A DNA stretch of 64,000 nt from Halalkalicoccus jeotgali B3 (GTDB lineage Archaea > Halobacteriota > Halobacteria > Halobacteriales > Halalkalicoccaceae), in assembly GCF_000196895.1 (NCBI RefSeq), contig NC_014297.1, positions 620,001 to 684,000 on the forward strand, in the 5' to 3' direction. A model generated the notes under the pieces. That model was not told the origin of the DNA, did not search any database, and saw nothing but the letters and a program-made list of their open reading frames with translations. A program made the translations under genes and the position numbers. This document shows positions 16,342-24,223 of the stretch, piece by piece. Position 1 is the first letter of the stretch. Every line of letters starts with the position of its first letter.

Positions 16342-16977
16342 ATGGACTGGCCACACGACATCGACACCGAATACGACGAGGCGGATTTCGGCGCGAGCGT
16401 CGGCCTCGGCGACCGGCCCGCGCTGCTCGTTATCGACCTGATCAACGCCTTCACCGATCCGACCACTCGCCTCGGCGCGGACGTAACCGACGTCCTCGAA
16501 CAGACGGAACGGTTGCTCACGACCTTTCGTGAACACGACCTGCCGCGTTATTTCACGACCGTCGCGTTCGAGGACTCCTATGGTGACGCCGGGCGGTTCA
16601 TCGAGAAGGTGCCCGCCCTGAAGGAGCTCCGTCTCGGCACCGAGGCGGTCGAAGTCGACGAGCGAATCGCACCCGTCGACGACGAACGAGTCATCCTGAA
16701 GAAGTACGCCAGTGCCTTCTTCGGAACCGATCTGGCAACGGAGCTGACGACCGACCGCGTGGACACGCTCGTCCTCGCCGGCGTCACGACGAGCGGCTGT
16801 GTCCGTGCGACCGCGGTCGATAGCCTGCAACACGGCTACCGGACGATCGTCCCCGCCGACGCGGTCGGCGACCGCGCCGACGGCCCACATCGGGCGAACC
16901 TCTTCGACATCGACGCGAAGTACGGTGACGTCGTTACGACCGATGCCGTACTCAACCACCTCTCACATGACGTATAA
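16342..16977 (+). CDS. Isochorismatase-like cysteine hydrolase (amidase type)
   Basis: 211 residues with the complete cysteine-hydrolase triad: Asp32 in LLVIDLINAFTD, Lys in VILKKYASAFFGT (about 120-121) and Cys153 in LAGVTTSGCVRATA, next to the typical cis-peptide. This subfamily contains N-carbamoylsarcosine amidase, maleamate and nicotinamide amidases. It is 15 nt downstream of hyuB and clearly part of the operon. After ATP-dependent ring opening by HyuAB, an N-carbamoyl or amide product would be hydrolysed here, releasing ammonia. The match to a ring-opening product is inference. Confidence 0.88.
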   Translation: MDWPHDIDTEYDEADFGASVGLGDRPALLVIDLINAFTDPTTRLGADVTDVLEQTERLLTTFREHDLPRYFTTVAFEDSYGDAGRFIEKVPALKELRLGTEAVEVDERIAPVDDERVILKKYASAFFGTDLATELTTDRVDTLVLAGVTTSGCVRATAVDSLQHGYRTIVPADAVGDRADGPHRANLFDIDAKYGDVVTTDAVLNHLSHDV

Positions 16978-17040
16978 CGACACCCACGACGACCGACTCG
17001 AACCGACAGCTACCTCCGTGTGTCCCTCGCGAGGCCAGCC

Positions 17041-17979
17041 ATGACCACCACCGGTGGAGCGCTCCGCGAGCGTCTCGCGAGTGACGAGATCCTCGCCTGT
17101 CCCGGCGTTCACGATCCGCTGACGGCCGCCGTCGCCGACCACGTCGGCTTCGACGCTATCTACATGACCGGCTACGGCACCTCCCTGTCGAAGACCGGCT
17201 ACCCCGATGCTGGCTTCATTACGATGCCCGAGATGATCGAGAACGCCGCGAACATCCAGGAACGGATCGACGTCCCGCTGATCGCCGACGCCGATAACGG
17301 CTACGGCAACGCGACGAACGTCGTTCGGACGGTCCGCGAGTACATCAAAGCCGGCGTCGGTGCTATCCACATCGAGGACCAGACGTTCCCGAAACGCTGC
17401 GGGCACACGAAAGGCCGGCAGGTCATCCCACGAGCGGAGGCGGTCGGCAAGATCGAAGCCGCGGCCGCCGTCCGCGACGAGCGCGACCCCGAGTTCGTGC
17501 TGATCGCCCGGACCGACGCCCGCGGAACCGGCGACGGCTCGCTAGAGGAGGCGATCGGCCGCGCGAACGACTTCCTTGATGCGGGCGCGGACGTCGCCTT
17601 TGTCGAGGGCCCCACCGACGAAGCGGAACTCGAACGCATCGGACAGGAGGTCGAGGGGCCGCTCGTCTACAACTTCGTCGGCGATCTGGGCTCCTCGCCG
17701 TACGTCGACCTGTCCGCGCTCGAACGATGGAGCTTCGATCTGGTGGTGTTTCCCGTCGCCTCGACGCTCTCGGCGATCGCACACGTCCACGAGGACCTCT
17801 CGACATTCGCCGACGATCCAGTCGCGGCCATGCGGGACATCGACGACGCGTTCAACGCTCAACCCGTCGGGAGCCTCCACGACTTCTCGGGCTTTCCCGA
17901 GGTCGTCGAGTGGGAGCGACTGTTCCTCTCCGACGCCGAGCAGGACAAGTACGACGGCTCGCTCGGCGACGACCTCTGA
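17041..17979 (+). CDS. Isocitrate lyase/PEP mutase superfamily lyase
   Basis: 312 residues, a TIM-barrel with the superfamily's essential motifs: IADADNGYGN (Mg-binding Asp pair, about 82-91), EDQTFPKRCGH with the catalytic Cys120, and ARTDARG. The KRCGH form fits lyases acting on 2-methylisocitrate, dimethylmalate or oxaloacetate rather than PEP mutases. It lies 63 nt after the cysteine hydrolase, presumably in the same transcript, and would cleave a C-C bond in a di- or tricarboxylate produced by the upstream steps. ATG 17041 is preferred over 17020. Confidence 0.85.
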   Translation: MTTTGGALRERLASDEILACPGVHDPLTAAVADHVGFDAIYMTGYGTSLSKTGYPDAGFITMPEMIENAANIQERIDVPLIADADNGYGNATNVVRTVREYIKAGVGAIHIEDQTFPKRCGHTKGRQVIPRAEAVGKIEAAAAVRDERDPEFVLIARTDARGTGDGSLEEAIGRANDFLDAGADVAFVEGPTDEAELERIGQEVEGPLVYNFVGDLGSSPYVDLSALERWSFDLVVFPVASTLSAIAHVHEDLSTFADDPVAAMRDIDDAFNAQPVGSLHDFSGFPEVVEWERLFLSDAEQDKYDGSLGDDL

Positions 17980-18009
17980 GCCGGGGCCCGTGTGCGATTG
18001 AGCCTCGGC

Positions 18010-19386
18010 TCAGGCCCGGGCGATGCTCGGCGCTTCGCCGAGTCCGCCGAGCGCGAGCGCGGCGGTCGAGTCGGACTCCTCGGGTTGGAGTTCGACGGTC
18101 GTCCCGTCGTCCTCAGGGATATCGATCTCGCCAAGCGAGGCCGGCTCGTACCCTTCGGCCGCGATCTGCGTGTCGTAGCGACACGTCGTCGGTGAGAGGG
18201 TTTCGGCCTCGAGTTCGCCGCTCGCGTTCGACTCCCCGGTGATGTACGCGTCACCGCTCGAATACCACAGATCACACATCCCGCTGATCTCGGCGCCCTC
18301 GATCGGCTCGCCGGTCCCGGCGTCGAGGACGGTGTAGGTGATCGAATCGCCCTGCTGGAGGGTGATCGTCCTGTCCTCAGCGACGCCGATCGACAGCATC
18401 GGATCGACGTACTCCTCCTGTTCGGCACTGATCTCGTACATGTCTTCGAGGACGGTGAACTCGACCGTCCCGTCGGTGGCCTCGCGCGTCGTGGTCGCGC
18501 CGTCCGAGAGGCGCTCGATCGTTACCGGCCCCTCAGCCTCGACGGTCAGCGTGTACGTCTCGGGGTCATCGCTTTCGTTCCCCTCACTGCTGTTTCCGTC
18601 GCTTTCGTTCTCGTCGGGAGTGTTCTCGTCACTGGTGTTCCCATCCTCAGCAGTCCCTTCGTCGTCCTCGCTCTCATTGGCGGGTGGTTCCTCGGGCGAT
18701 GACTCATCACCGTTATCCGCCCCATCATCGGATCCACTCGACTCGTCTCCGGTCTCGTCGGTATTGTCGTCCGCTCCGTCGTCGGCGTTATCCGAGGACC
18801 CGTCCCCGGCGTCGTCAGCGTCGTCCGCGGAGCCGCTGTCGGTGTCTTCGGATCCTTCGGTTGCGTCTTCACTGTCCGACCCTTCACTGTCCGACGCGTC
18901 GGTTCCGCTCGAGTCGGACGCCGGGTCGTCGTTCGAGCCGGCGCTCGCGGACGACGCCGACGCCGATGCCGATGACGCCGAGTCGTCGCTCGACTGTGTC
19001 GCCACCGTCGAATCGTCGTTCGACGAGGTGGACTGATCCACCGACTCGCTCGACTCGGAGTCCGTGTCCCCGACGCTCGTCTCCGAGTCCGAATCCGCGT
19101 TCGGGTCCCCGTCGTCGCTTCCGGCGTCGTCCCCGCCGTCAGTTCCGCCGCTGTCGCTTTCCTCGGCGTTCGTCTCCTCTCCGGACGCGTTCGTGGCGTT
19201 CGTCCCGTCCGAGGAGTCGCCGCCGTCCTGTTCGTCATCGATGTCGCCACTGCCCGCGTTGGCGACGTCTGGGTCCTCGGCTGGCGAGCCGGTTCCCCAA
19301 CCGGCACACCCGGACAGAGCGACCGCGAAACAGAGCAGTAAAAGTACCACAAGTCGCCGTCGGGAAGGTCGTAGTTCTGGTGTCAT
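18010..19386 (-). CDS. Surface lipoprotein with acidic stalk and carboxypeptidase-like repeat domains
   Basis: 458 residues. The N-terminal SRRRLVVLLLLCFAVALSGC is a lipoprotein signal with an LSGC lipobox. Residues about 30-250 are low-complexity Ser/Asp/Glu/Gly/Asn, a highly acidic flexible stalk. The last 200 residues hold two Ig-like/PEGA-type beta domains (TLTVEAEGPVTIERLSDGA, and YTVLDAGTGEPIEGAEIS, the carboxypeptidase-regulatory start), with cysteines in SGMCDLW and TTCRYD that may form a disulfide. It is probably anchored on the outer face. The start is placed at the signal peptide; no enzyme motif is visible. Confidence 0.75.
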   Translation of the reverse strand: MTPELRPSRRRLVVLLLLCFAVALSGCAGWGTGSPAEDPDVANAGSGDIDDEQDGGDSSDGTNATNASGEETNAEESDSGGTDGGDDAGSDDGDPNADSDSETSVGDTDSESSESVDQSTSSNDDSTVATQSSDDSASSASASASSASAGSNDDPASDSSGTDASDSEGSDSEDATEGSEDTDSGSADDADDAGDGSSDNADDGADDNTDETGDESSGSDDGADNGDESSPEEPPANESEDDEGTAEDGNTSDENTPDENESDGNSSEGNESDDPETYTLTVEAEGPVTIERLSDGATTTREATDGTVEFTVLEDMYEISAEQEEYVDPMLSIGVAEDRTITLQQGDSITYTVLDAGTGEPIEGAEISGMCDLWYSSGDAYITGESNASGELEAETLSPTTCRYDTQIAAEGYEPASLGEIDIPEDDGTTVELQPEESDSTAALALGGLGEAPSIARA

Positions 19387-19493
19387 GTGCGTTGGTTCGT
19401 CGCGTCGGCTCCGCGGTGAACCCCGATCGTCGGTTCGCCACCGCGAGCGCGTCCGTCGACTATTTTCACCGTGTTTAACGGTTATCCGTATCA

Positions 19494-19511
19494 ATAATAC
19501 GGGTGTATTAT
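19494..19511. promoter_or_regulatory. Inverted repeat in lipoprotein promoter region
   Basis: ATAATAC-GGGT-GTATTAT is a perfect 7-bp inverted repeat about 110 nt upstream of the lipoprotein start on the minus strand. It contains TATAATA-like sequence on that strand, so it may be a combined promoter/operator. No ligand or factor is known. Confidence 0.35.
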
Positions 19512-19697
19512 AAATGCTACCATCAGGTCGTTCTCGGTCCGCGTTCCGGTGGACGCTCGTGGCTCCCGTATGCGCCCGGACCGGTACGGTCGCTCGGAGG
19601 TATTCGACCGGATTCGTCCCGTTCGTATCAAAAGACTTCAACCGCCGTCTCGAAATCGGCGTGCTACGACTGTCCGTCGGTCATCGAAATACGGCCA

Positions 19698-20888
19698 CTA
19701 TCCCTGCGACTCGAGCGACCTGAGGGCAGCCCGAAGCGCCCGGCGGCGCTCCTCGCTGAGCAGCGGTTTGCCGTCCATCGGGTCGTCGAGGTTGACCGGC
19801 GCGCCGACTCCCGATTCGTGGGTCTCGCTGACGCCGTATTGGTTGTCCGAGGCGTACCAGCCCGACCAGGTGCCCGACCCGAGGTTGATCTGTCGGTAGG
19901 GGACCGGCTGGTAGCTCGTGTTCGCGGGGTTCTCGAAGCCCGGCTCGATATCGTGGAGGAACCGGTTGTTCTCCGTGACGTACTCGTCGTCGGGATAGCC
20001 CCGGAACGCGATCGCCTGGCAGTTGTTGTCCTTGATGCTGTGGGTGAAGGCGAACGTACACCGGCGAACCTCGACGCGCCCGCCCGCGGTGAGGTCGTCG
20101 CCGCCGCCGTTCTCGGCAAGACAGTGCATGTCGACGGCGCGGCTGTAGGTCGTCGGCCCGAACAGACAGTCTTCGAGCGTGTACCCGCAGGTCGGGTAGC
20201 CAAAACCGTTGACCGAGTGGCGCGTCGCGTTGAAGTAGCTCAGCTCGATGGTCGGGTGCCCGTTGATCACGTCGATGACGTAGCCCGCACCCACCATCAT
20301 ACAGTCGTGGCCGTAGATGTGGTGGATGTGCGGCGAGACGACCGTCGAGGAGGCGCCGATGGAGATGGCCTGGTTTGGCCAGCCGTAGATCTCGCAGTTG
20401 TCGACCTCGGCGTCGTCGGTGAGGATCCGGATGCCGCGAGCGTATCGGCCCTCACGCTTGCGCCGGCGCTCGCTTACTTGCCGCTGTCGAACGGGAGGTA
20501 GCCGGATACTCACCGCTATCGTAGTAGTCGTGGTACGGACCGCGGTACCTGATCCCGGAGATGCGCGAGCCGCCACGCATAGTGATCACATCCCGATCCG
20601 AGGAGCCGTTACCCCATGCGGGACTGTCCTTCCCGTGGTCGGTGGCGTACAACAGCGCACCCGCCGAGCCATCGACATCGCAATCTGAGACGATGGTCTG
20701 ATCCGAGCAGGGTCGGAGATCCCGATCTCGCTGGCCGACGACCCGAGGGCGTCGAAGAACGCCTCACGGCTCTCGACGATCACGTCGGCGTCGTCAAGGC
20801 CGACGTCAGCGCGATGACCGACGCCGCCGCCGATCCCGCGTCCCTCGATGCATTTAAGAACTCGTTCGTTGGTGAAGTACGGTGTCAT
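19698..20888 (-). pseudogene. Frameshifted right-handed beta-helix protein
   Basis: One protein is spread over three frame segments. Segment 1 (20888 to about 20700) begins MTPYFTNERVLKCIEGRG and ends near FFDALGSSASEIG. Segment 2 (about 20700 to 20480, a different frame) reads QTIVSDCDVDGS, YATDHGKDSPAWGNG and MRGGSRISGIRYRGPYHDYYDSGEYP. Segment 3 (about 20470 to 19698, back in the first frame) has RGIRILTDDAEVDNCEIYGWPN and several DNCEI/HIHHIYGHD beta-helix rungs. The shifts compensate each other, and part of the first junction seems deleted. The intact family is probably an exported or phage-like polysaccharide-binding beta-helix. A recent pseudogene or assembly error are both possible. 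Confidence 0.7.
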
Positions 20889-21517
20889 CGTTCAGAAGTG
20901 GGCGTCTTCGTATGCGGCCATGTTTAGATCGAAGTAGTATACCACAAGCGGTTGTCGCTGAAATCGAGGTTACCTCCACAGTGAAGTGTCAGTCCGTCGC
21001 CAATCTGGCTCTCTCAGCCCGACCACACCGTACGGCGCAGAGGGAAGCTTCCGTCGCGCGTGGTTCTCGCTCATGCCCAGTCCAACAAGCACGTGCGGGT
21101 TTAACTATACGGAGTTGTCGACCTGTGAGAGCCCGGCGACCATCAACAGGAGCTTGATCTATGTGATGTCCGGTAGACCCTGCTGCCGATGGCCCGTCTT
21201 TCCAGAAGGATCGTCCGCCGCCGTTTCCAGCCATCGACGCATAAACGACCGCCCCCGAAAGCCGCGTGTGCCACTCCATTTGGTTCCGCTGACGGGCGGT
21301 CATATCGCAGAAGAGTTCTTTCGCTATCGTATTCGATATCGCAGTAGCTCACCCGACGAACTAGCGGTGTGCTTACCACTCGAGTCGGAAAGCAGTACGA
21401 CCGTTTCGCTCGAACCTGCGCCCGATTGAACACAACGTCCGGGACGACGATTGGTTTTCCCGAACTGTCATCCCGCTCAGTACACGCCGTCGATTCAACT
21501 AGCTATAACGAACCTAT
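20889..21517. other. Gene-poor intergenic stretch
   Basis: No frame with convincing haloarchaeal protein composition is visible on either strand; the open frames are Arg/Ser/Cys-rich. It lies between two disrupted genes, which suggests a decaying region, but no terminal inverted repeats or transposase remnant could be recognised. Confidence 0.4.
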
Positions 21518-21547
21518 ATGCGTCTGACAGTTCCTGACGCAGAGGCC

Positions 21548-22128
21548 ATGCAGGCACAGAGCGCACGCTCCTCGTCGGGATCGGAGCGATAGTGGCGGGT
21601 ATCGCTACGGGTAGTAACGCACTGGCAGACGAGCATTCGGACGGTGCGGACGGCAACTCCACAGACGGGAATACCGGCAGTGGGGACGCCGGGATCGATC
21701 TCCCGCGGGAGTACCACGTACACCTACAGGACGAGGCCGAATCATAGGACGTCCGGACCGAAGCGTCCGGAGAGGCACGCTTTCACGTCGACGCCGACGG
21801 GACGGAAGCCACCTACGAGGTGACGATCGCGGACATCTGCAACGTCACGCAGGCGCATATCCATTTGGGATCCGAGGGCGAGGACGGTCCCGTCGTCGCC
21901 TGGCTCTATCCAGAAGGAGGAATGGAGCCGGAACGCATCGGCGGTCGGTTCTCGGGCATCCTCACCGAGGACTCTATCACGGCCGAGGACCTTGTCGGGG
22001 AGTGGGAGGTCGCCGACTTCGAGGATGTGGTCGGGACCTTCGAACAGGTGGGTGCGTACGTCAACGTCCACACGGAACAGTATCCGGACGGCGAGATTCG
22101 CGGTCAGATCCTGCCGCCCCACGAGTAA
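21548..22128 (+). pseudogene. Broken CHRD domain protein
   Basis: From 21820 the frame reads a CHRD C-terminal half: DICNVTQAHIHLGSEGEDGPVVAWLYP, then GAYVNVHTEQYPDGEIRGQI, both diagnostic. The same frame extends upstream through a stop (TAG, 21745-21747) to EYHVHLQDEAES and a signal-like ERTLLVGIGAIVAGIATGSNALA. The only upstream ATG codons (21518, 21548) are in another frame, so the gene has a 5' frameshift plus an in-frame nonsense codon. CHRD domains are small extracellular beta domains often found in exported haloarchaeal proteins. A GTG-started 102-residue product from 21820 is still possible. Confidence 0.7.
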
Positions 22129-22308
22129 ACGCACAGAGTCGGGCCGTCCCGAATGGGGTGCCGTTTCCGACGGTTCGACTCGCTCGGCCGATCGGATATG
22201 AGCCTTCCGACGGTCGAATCACGTCCGAATGGCTACGACTATGCCGTGGGACACCGAAGATGGGAGAATGGACCGAGACAATCGTTCCCACTGTAGGGGG
22301 ATCGCACC

Positions 22309-23052
22309 GTGAGCGAGATCTCGTTTACCTTCCTCGGGTCGGGCGACCCGCTCGGGAGCGGCGGCCGATTACAGACCTGTTTTCACGTCGCCGCGCCCTC
22401 CGGTCGATTTCTCATCGATTGCGGGGCGACGTCCATGGCGGCGATGAAACGGGAGGGCGTCGATCGCAACGCCATCGAGGCGATCTTCATCACGCACCTC
22501 CACGGGGATCACATCGGCGGGCTCCCGTATTTCGTCCTCGACGCGCAACTGATCGCCGAACGGACGGAACCGCTGGTCATCGCCGGGCCGCCGGGGCTCG
22601 AAGAGCGCCTTCGGGCCGCGATGGACGTCTCGTTTCCGGGCCTCTCGGGGGTCAAGCAACGCTTCGAGCTCCAGATCGTCGAACTGGAGGCAGACCGGAA
22701 GACCGCCATCGGGCCCGTCGACGTGACCCCCACCGAAGTCGTCCACGCCTGTGGCGCCCCGCCGTACGCGCTTCGACTCGACATCGACGGGAAGACGCTC
22801 GCGTACTCCGGGGACACGGAGTGGACCGACGCGCTCTTCGAGGTCGCACGCGGCGCGGATCTGTTCGTCTGTGAGTCCTATTTCTACGAGAAGGCAGTTC
22901 CGAACCACCTGAACTACCGGACGCTATCATCCCACCGAGACGAACTCGACTGCGAGCGACTGGTGATTACCCACATGGGCGAGGACATGCTCTCGCGGCT
23001 TCCCGACCTCGACGTCGAGTACGCACGGGACGGCAAGCGGATCTCGATCTGA
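22309..23052 (+). CDS. MBL-fold metallohydrolase (RNase Z-like)
   Basis: 247 residues with the metallo-beta-lactamase core: FLGSGDP near the N-terminus, ITHLHGDHIGGLP (metal-binding HxHxDH), the SGDTEW strand and a late VITHMG histidine. The arrangement (GSGxP start, GDT and terminal THMG) resembles the RNase Z/arylsulfatase-like branch, but RNase Z proteins are usually about 300 residues with a flexible exosite arm that is not evident here. Substrate is uncertain. It uses a GTG start at 22309. Confidence 0.85.
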   Translation: MSEISFTFLGSGDPLGSGGRLQTCFHVAAPSGRFLIDCGATSMAAMKREGVDRNAIEAIFITHLHGDHIGGLPYFVLDAQLIAERTEPLVIAGPPGLEERLRAAMDVSFPGLSGVKQRFELQIVELEADRKTAIGPVDVTPTEVVHACGAPPYALRLDIDGKTLAYSGDTEWTDALFEVARGADLFVCESYFYEKAVPNHLNYRTLSSHRDELDCERLVITHMGEDMLSRLPDLDVEYARDGKRISI

Positions 23053-23110
23053 GTCCGTCCTCGACTCGCCCGGTCGACCGTCGGCGTCCGCTCGCGATCG
23101 GAAACGAGGG

Positions 23111-23118
23111 TATTATAC
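23111..23118 (+). promoter_or_regulatory. TATA element for thiB
   Basis: TATTATAC ends 25 nt before the ATG at 23143, so the importer operon is probably transcribed as a leaderless mRNA from this promoter. No riboswitch-like structure precedes it. Confidence 0.55.
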
Positions 23119-23142
23119 ATCACTCGGTGTGACCACTGGGTA

Positions 23143-24210
23143 ATGAAACGACGAACGTTCCTCGGATCGGGGGCGGCCGTGACGGCCTGCCTCGCCGGTT
23201 GCTCGGCGAACCCGGTAGACAGCGACGAGAGCGACGACGGGACGCTTGCCGTTGCGACCTACGGATCGTTCGTCGACGCCCCGAGCGACAGCCCGGGCGC
23301 GTGGATCAAAGAGGAGTTCGATGCACGCCACGACGCTACACTCGAATGGCACACGCCCGATCAGGGCATCAACTACTACATCGAACGCCACAATTCCGAC
23401 GTCGAAATCGAACCGGATCTCTATCTCGGATTCGGTCCCCACGAACTCGTGCGCGTCGATCGGAACACGGACGGTGAGCTGTTCGGCCAGTGGGACGAGA
23501 GTCGCTTCGAGCACCTCGCTGACGTCGACGAGCAGTTCTATTTCGATCCGCAGGACCGGACCATCCCGGTCGACAGCAGTTACTGTGCGCTCGTCTACGA
23601 CGGCCGAACTGTCCCCGAACCCGAAACCCTCGAGGACCTCCTCGACCCGGCCTACGAGGGACGAATCGCGCTCGCGAACCCTCAGGGAGCGACGACGGGG
23701 CTGCTCTTTTTGCTCTGGACGATCGACGAGTTCGGAGAGGAGGGGTACCTCGAGTACTGGCAGGGGCTGCTCGAGAACGACGTCCGGATCCTCGACTCGT
23801 GGGCCGACGTCTATACGCAGTTCGAGGAGGGCGAGGCCCCCGTGATCGTCTCGTACTCGAACGACCGGGTGTACGCAAAACGGGCCGGCAGCGACCTCGA
23901 GAAACACCGTGTGGCGATGCCAAACGGCGAGGCCTACGCGAGCATCGAGGGGATGGCCCGCTTTGCCGAGGGAACGAACGACGGGCCGGCCCACCAGTTC
24001 GCCGATTTCGTCCTCTCGCCGGAGGTCCAGGCGGTAATCGCCGAGCGAAACGTCACCGGGCCCGTCAACACCGAGGCGACACCGCCAGAGGTCTACCGGG
24101 AGTTCGCAAGAGAACCCGACGAACCGGTTTTCTTCGGGTACGACGCGCTCGCGGAGGGTCTGCCGGGCTGGATCGAGGACTGGAGCGACGCCGTTGCCGG
24201 TGGCCGATAG
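23143..24210 (+). CDS. thiB: Thiamine-type ABC transporter substrate-binding lipoprotein
   Basis: 355 residues. The N-terminal MKRRTFLGSGAAVTACLAGC combines a twin-arginine motif and an LAGC lipobox, so it is an exported lipid-anchored binding protein. The mature part is a type II periplasmic-binding fold related to TbpA/ThiB: VATYGSF start, FGPHELVRVDRN, PVDSSYCALVYD and VIVSYSNDRVY. It is followed by permease and ATPase genes, completing an importer. The family handles thiamine, its phosphates or related cations; thiamine is the best fit but other small organic ligands are possible. Confidence 0.78.
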   Translation: MKRRTFLGSGAAVTACLAGCSANPVDSDESDDGTLAVATYGSFVDAPSDSPGAWIKEEFDARHDATLEWHTPDQGINYYIERHNSDVEIEPDLYLGFGPHELVRVDRNTDGELFGQWDESRFEHLADVDEQFYFDPQDRTIPVDSSYCALVYDGRTVPEPETLEDLLDPAYEGRIALANPQGATTGLLFLLWTIDEFGEEGYLEYWQGLLENDVRILDSWADVYTQFEEGEAPVIVSYSNDRVYAKRAGSDLEKHRVAMPNGEAYASIEGMARFAEGTNDGPAHQFADFVLSPEVQAVIAERNVTGPVNTEATPPEVYREFAREPDEPVFFGYDALAEGLPGWIEDWSDAVAGGR

Positions 24211-24223
24211 CCCCCGATCTGGG

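Noticed and set aside
20986-21429. Possible plus-strand gene in the 20.9-21.5 kb gap
   Set aside because: Ser/Cys/Arg-rich composition unlike haloarchaeal proteins, no motif and no promoter.
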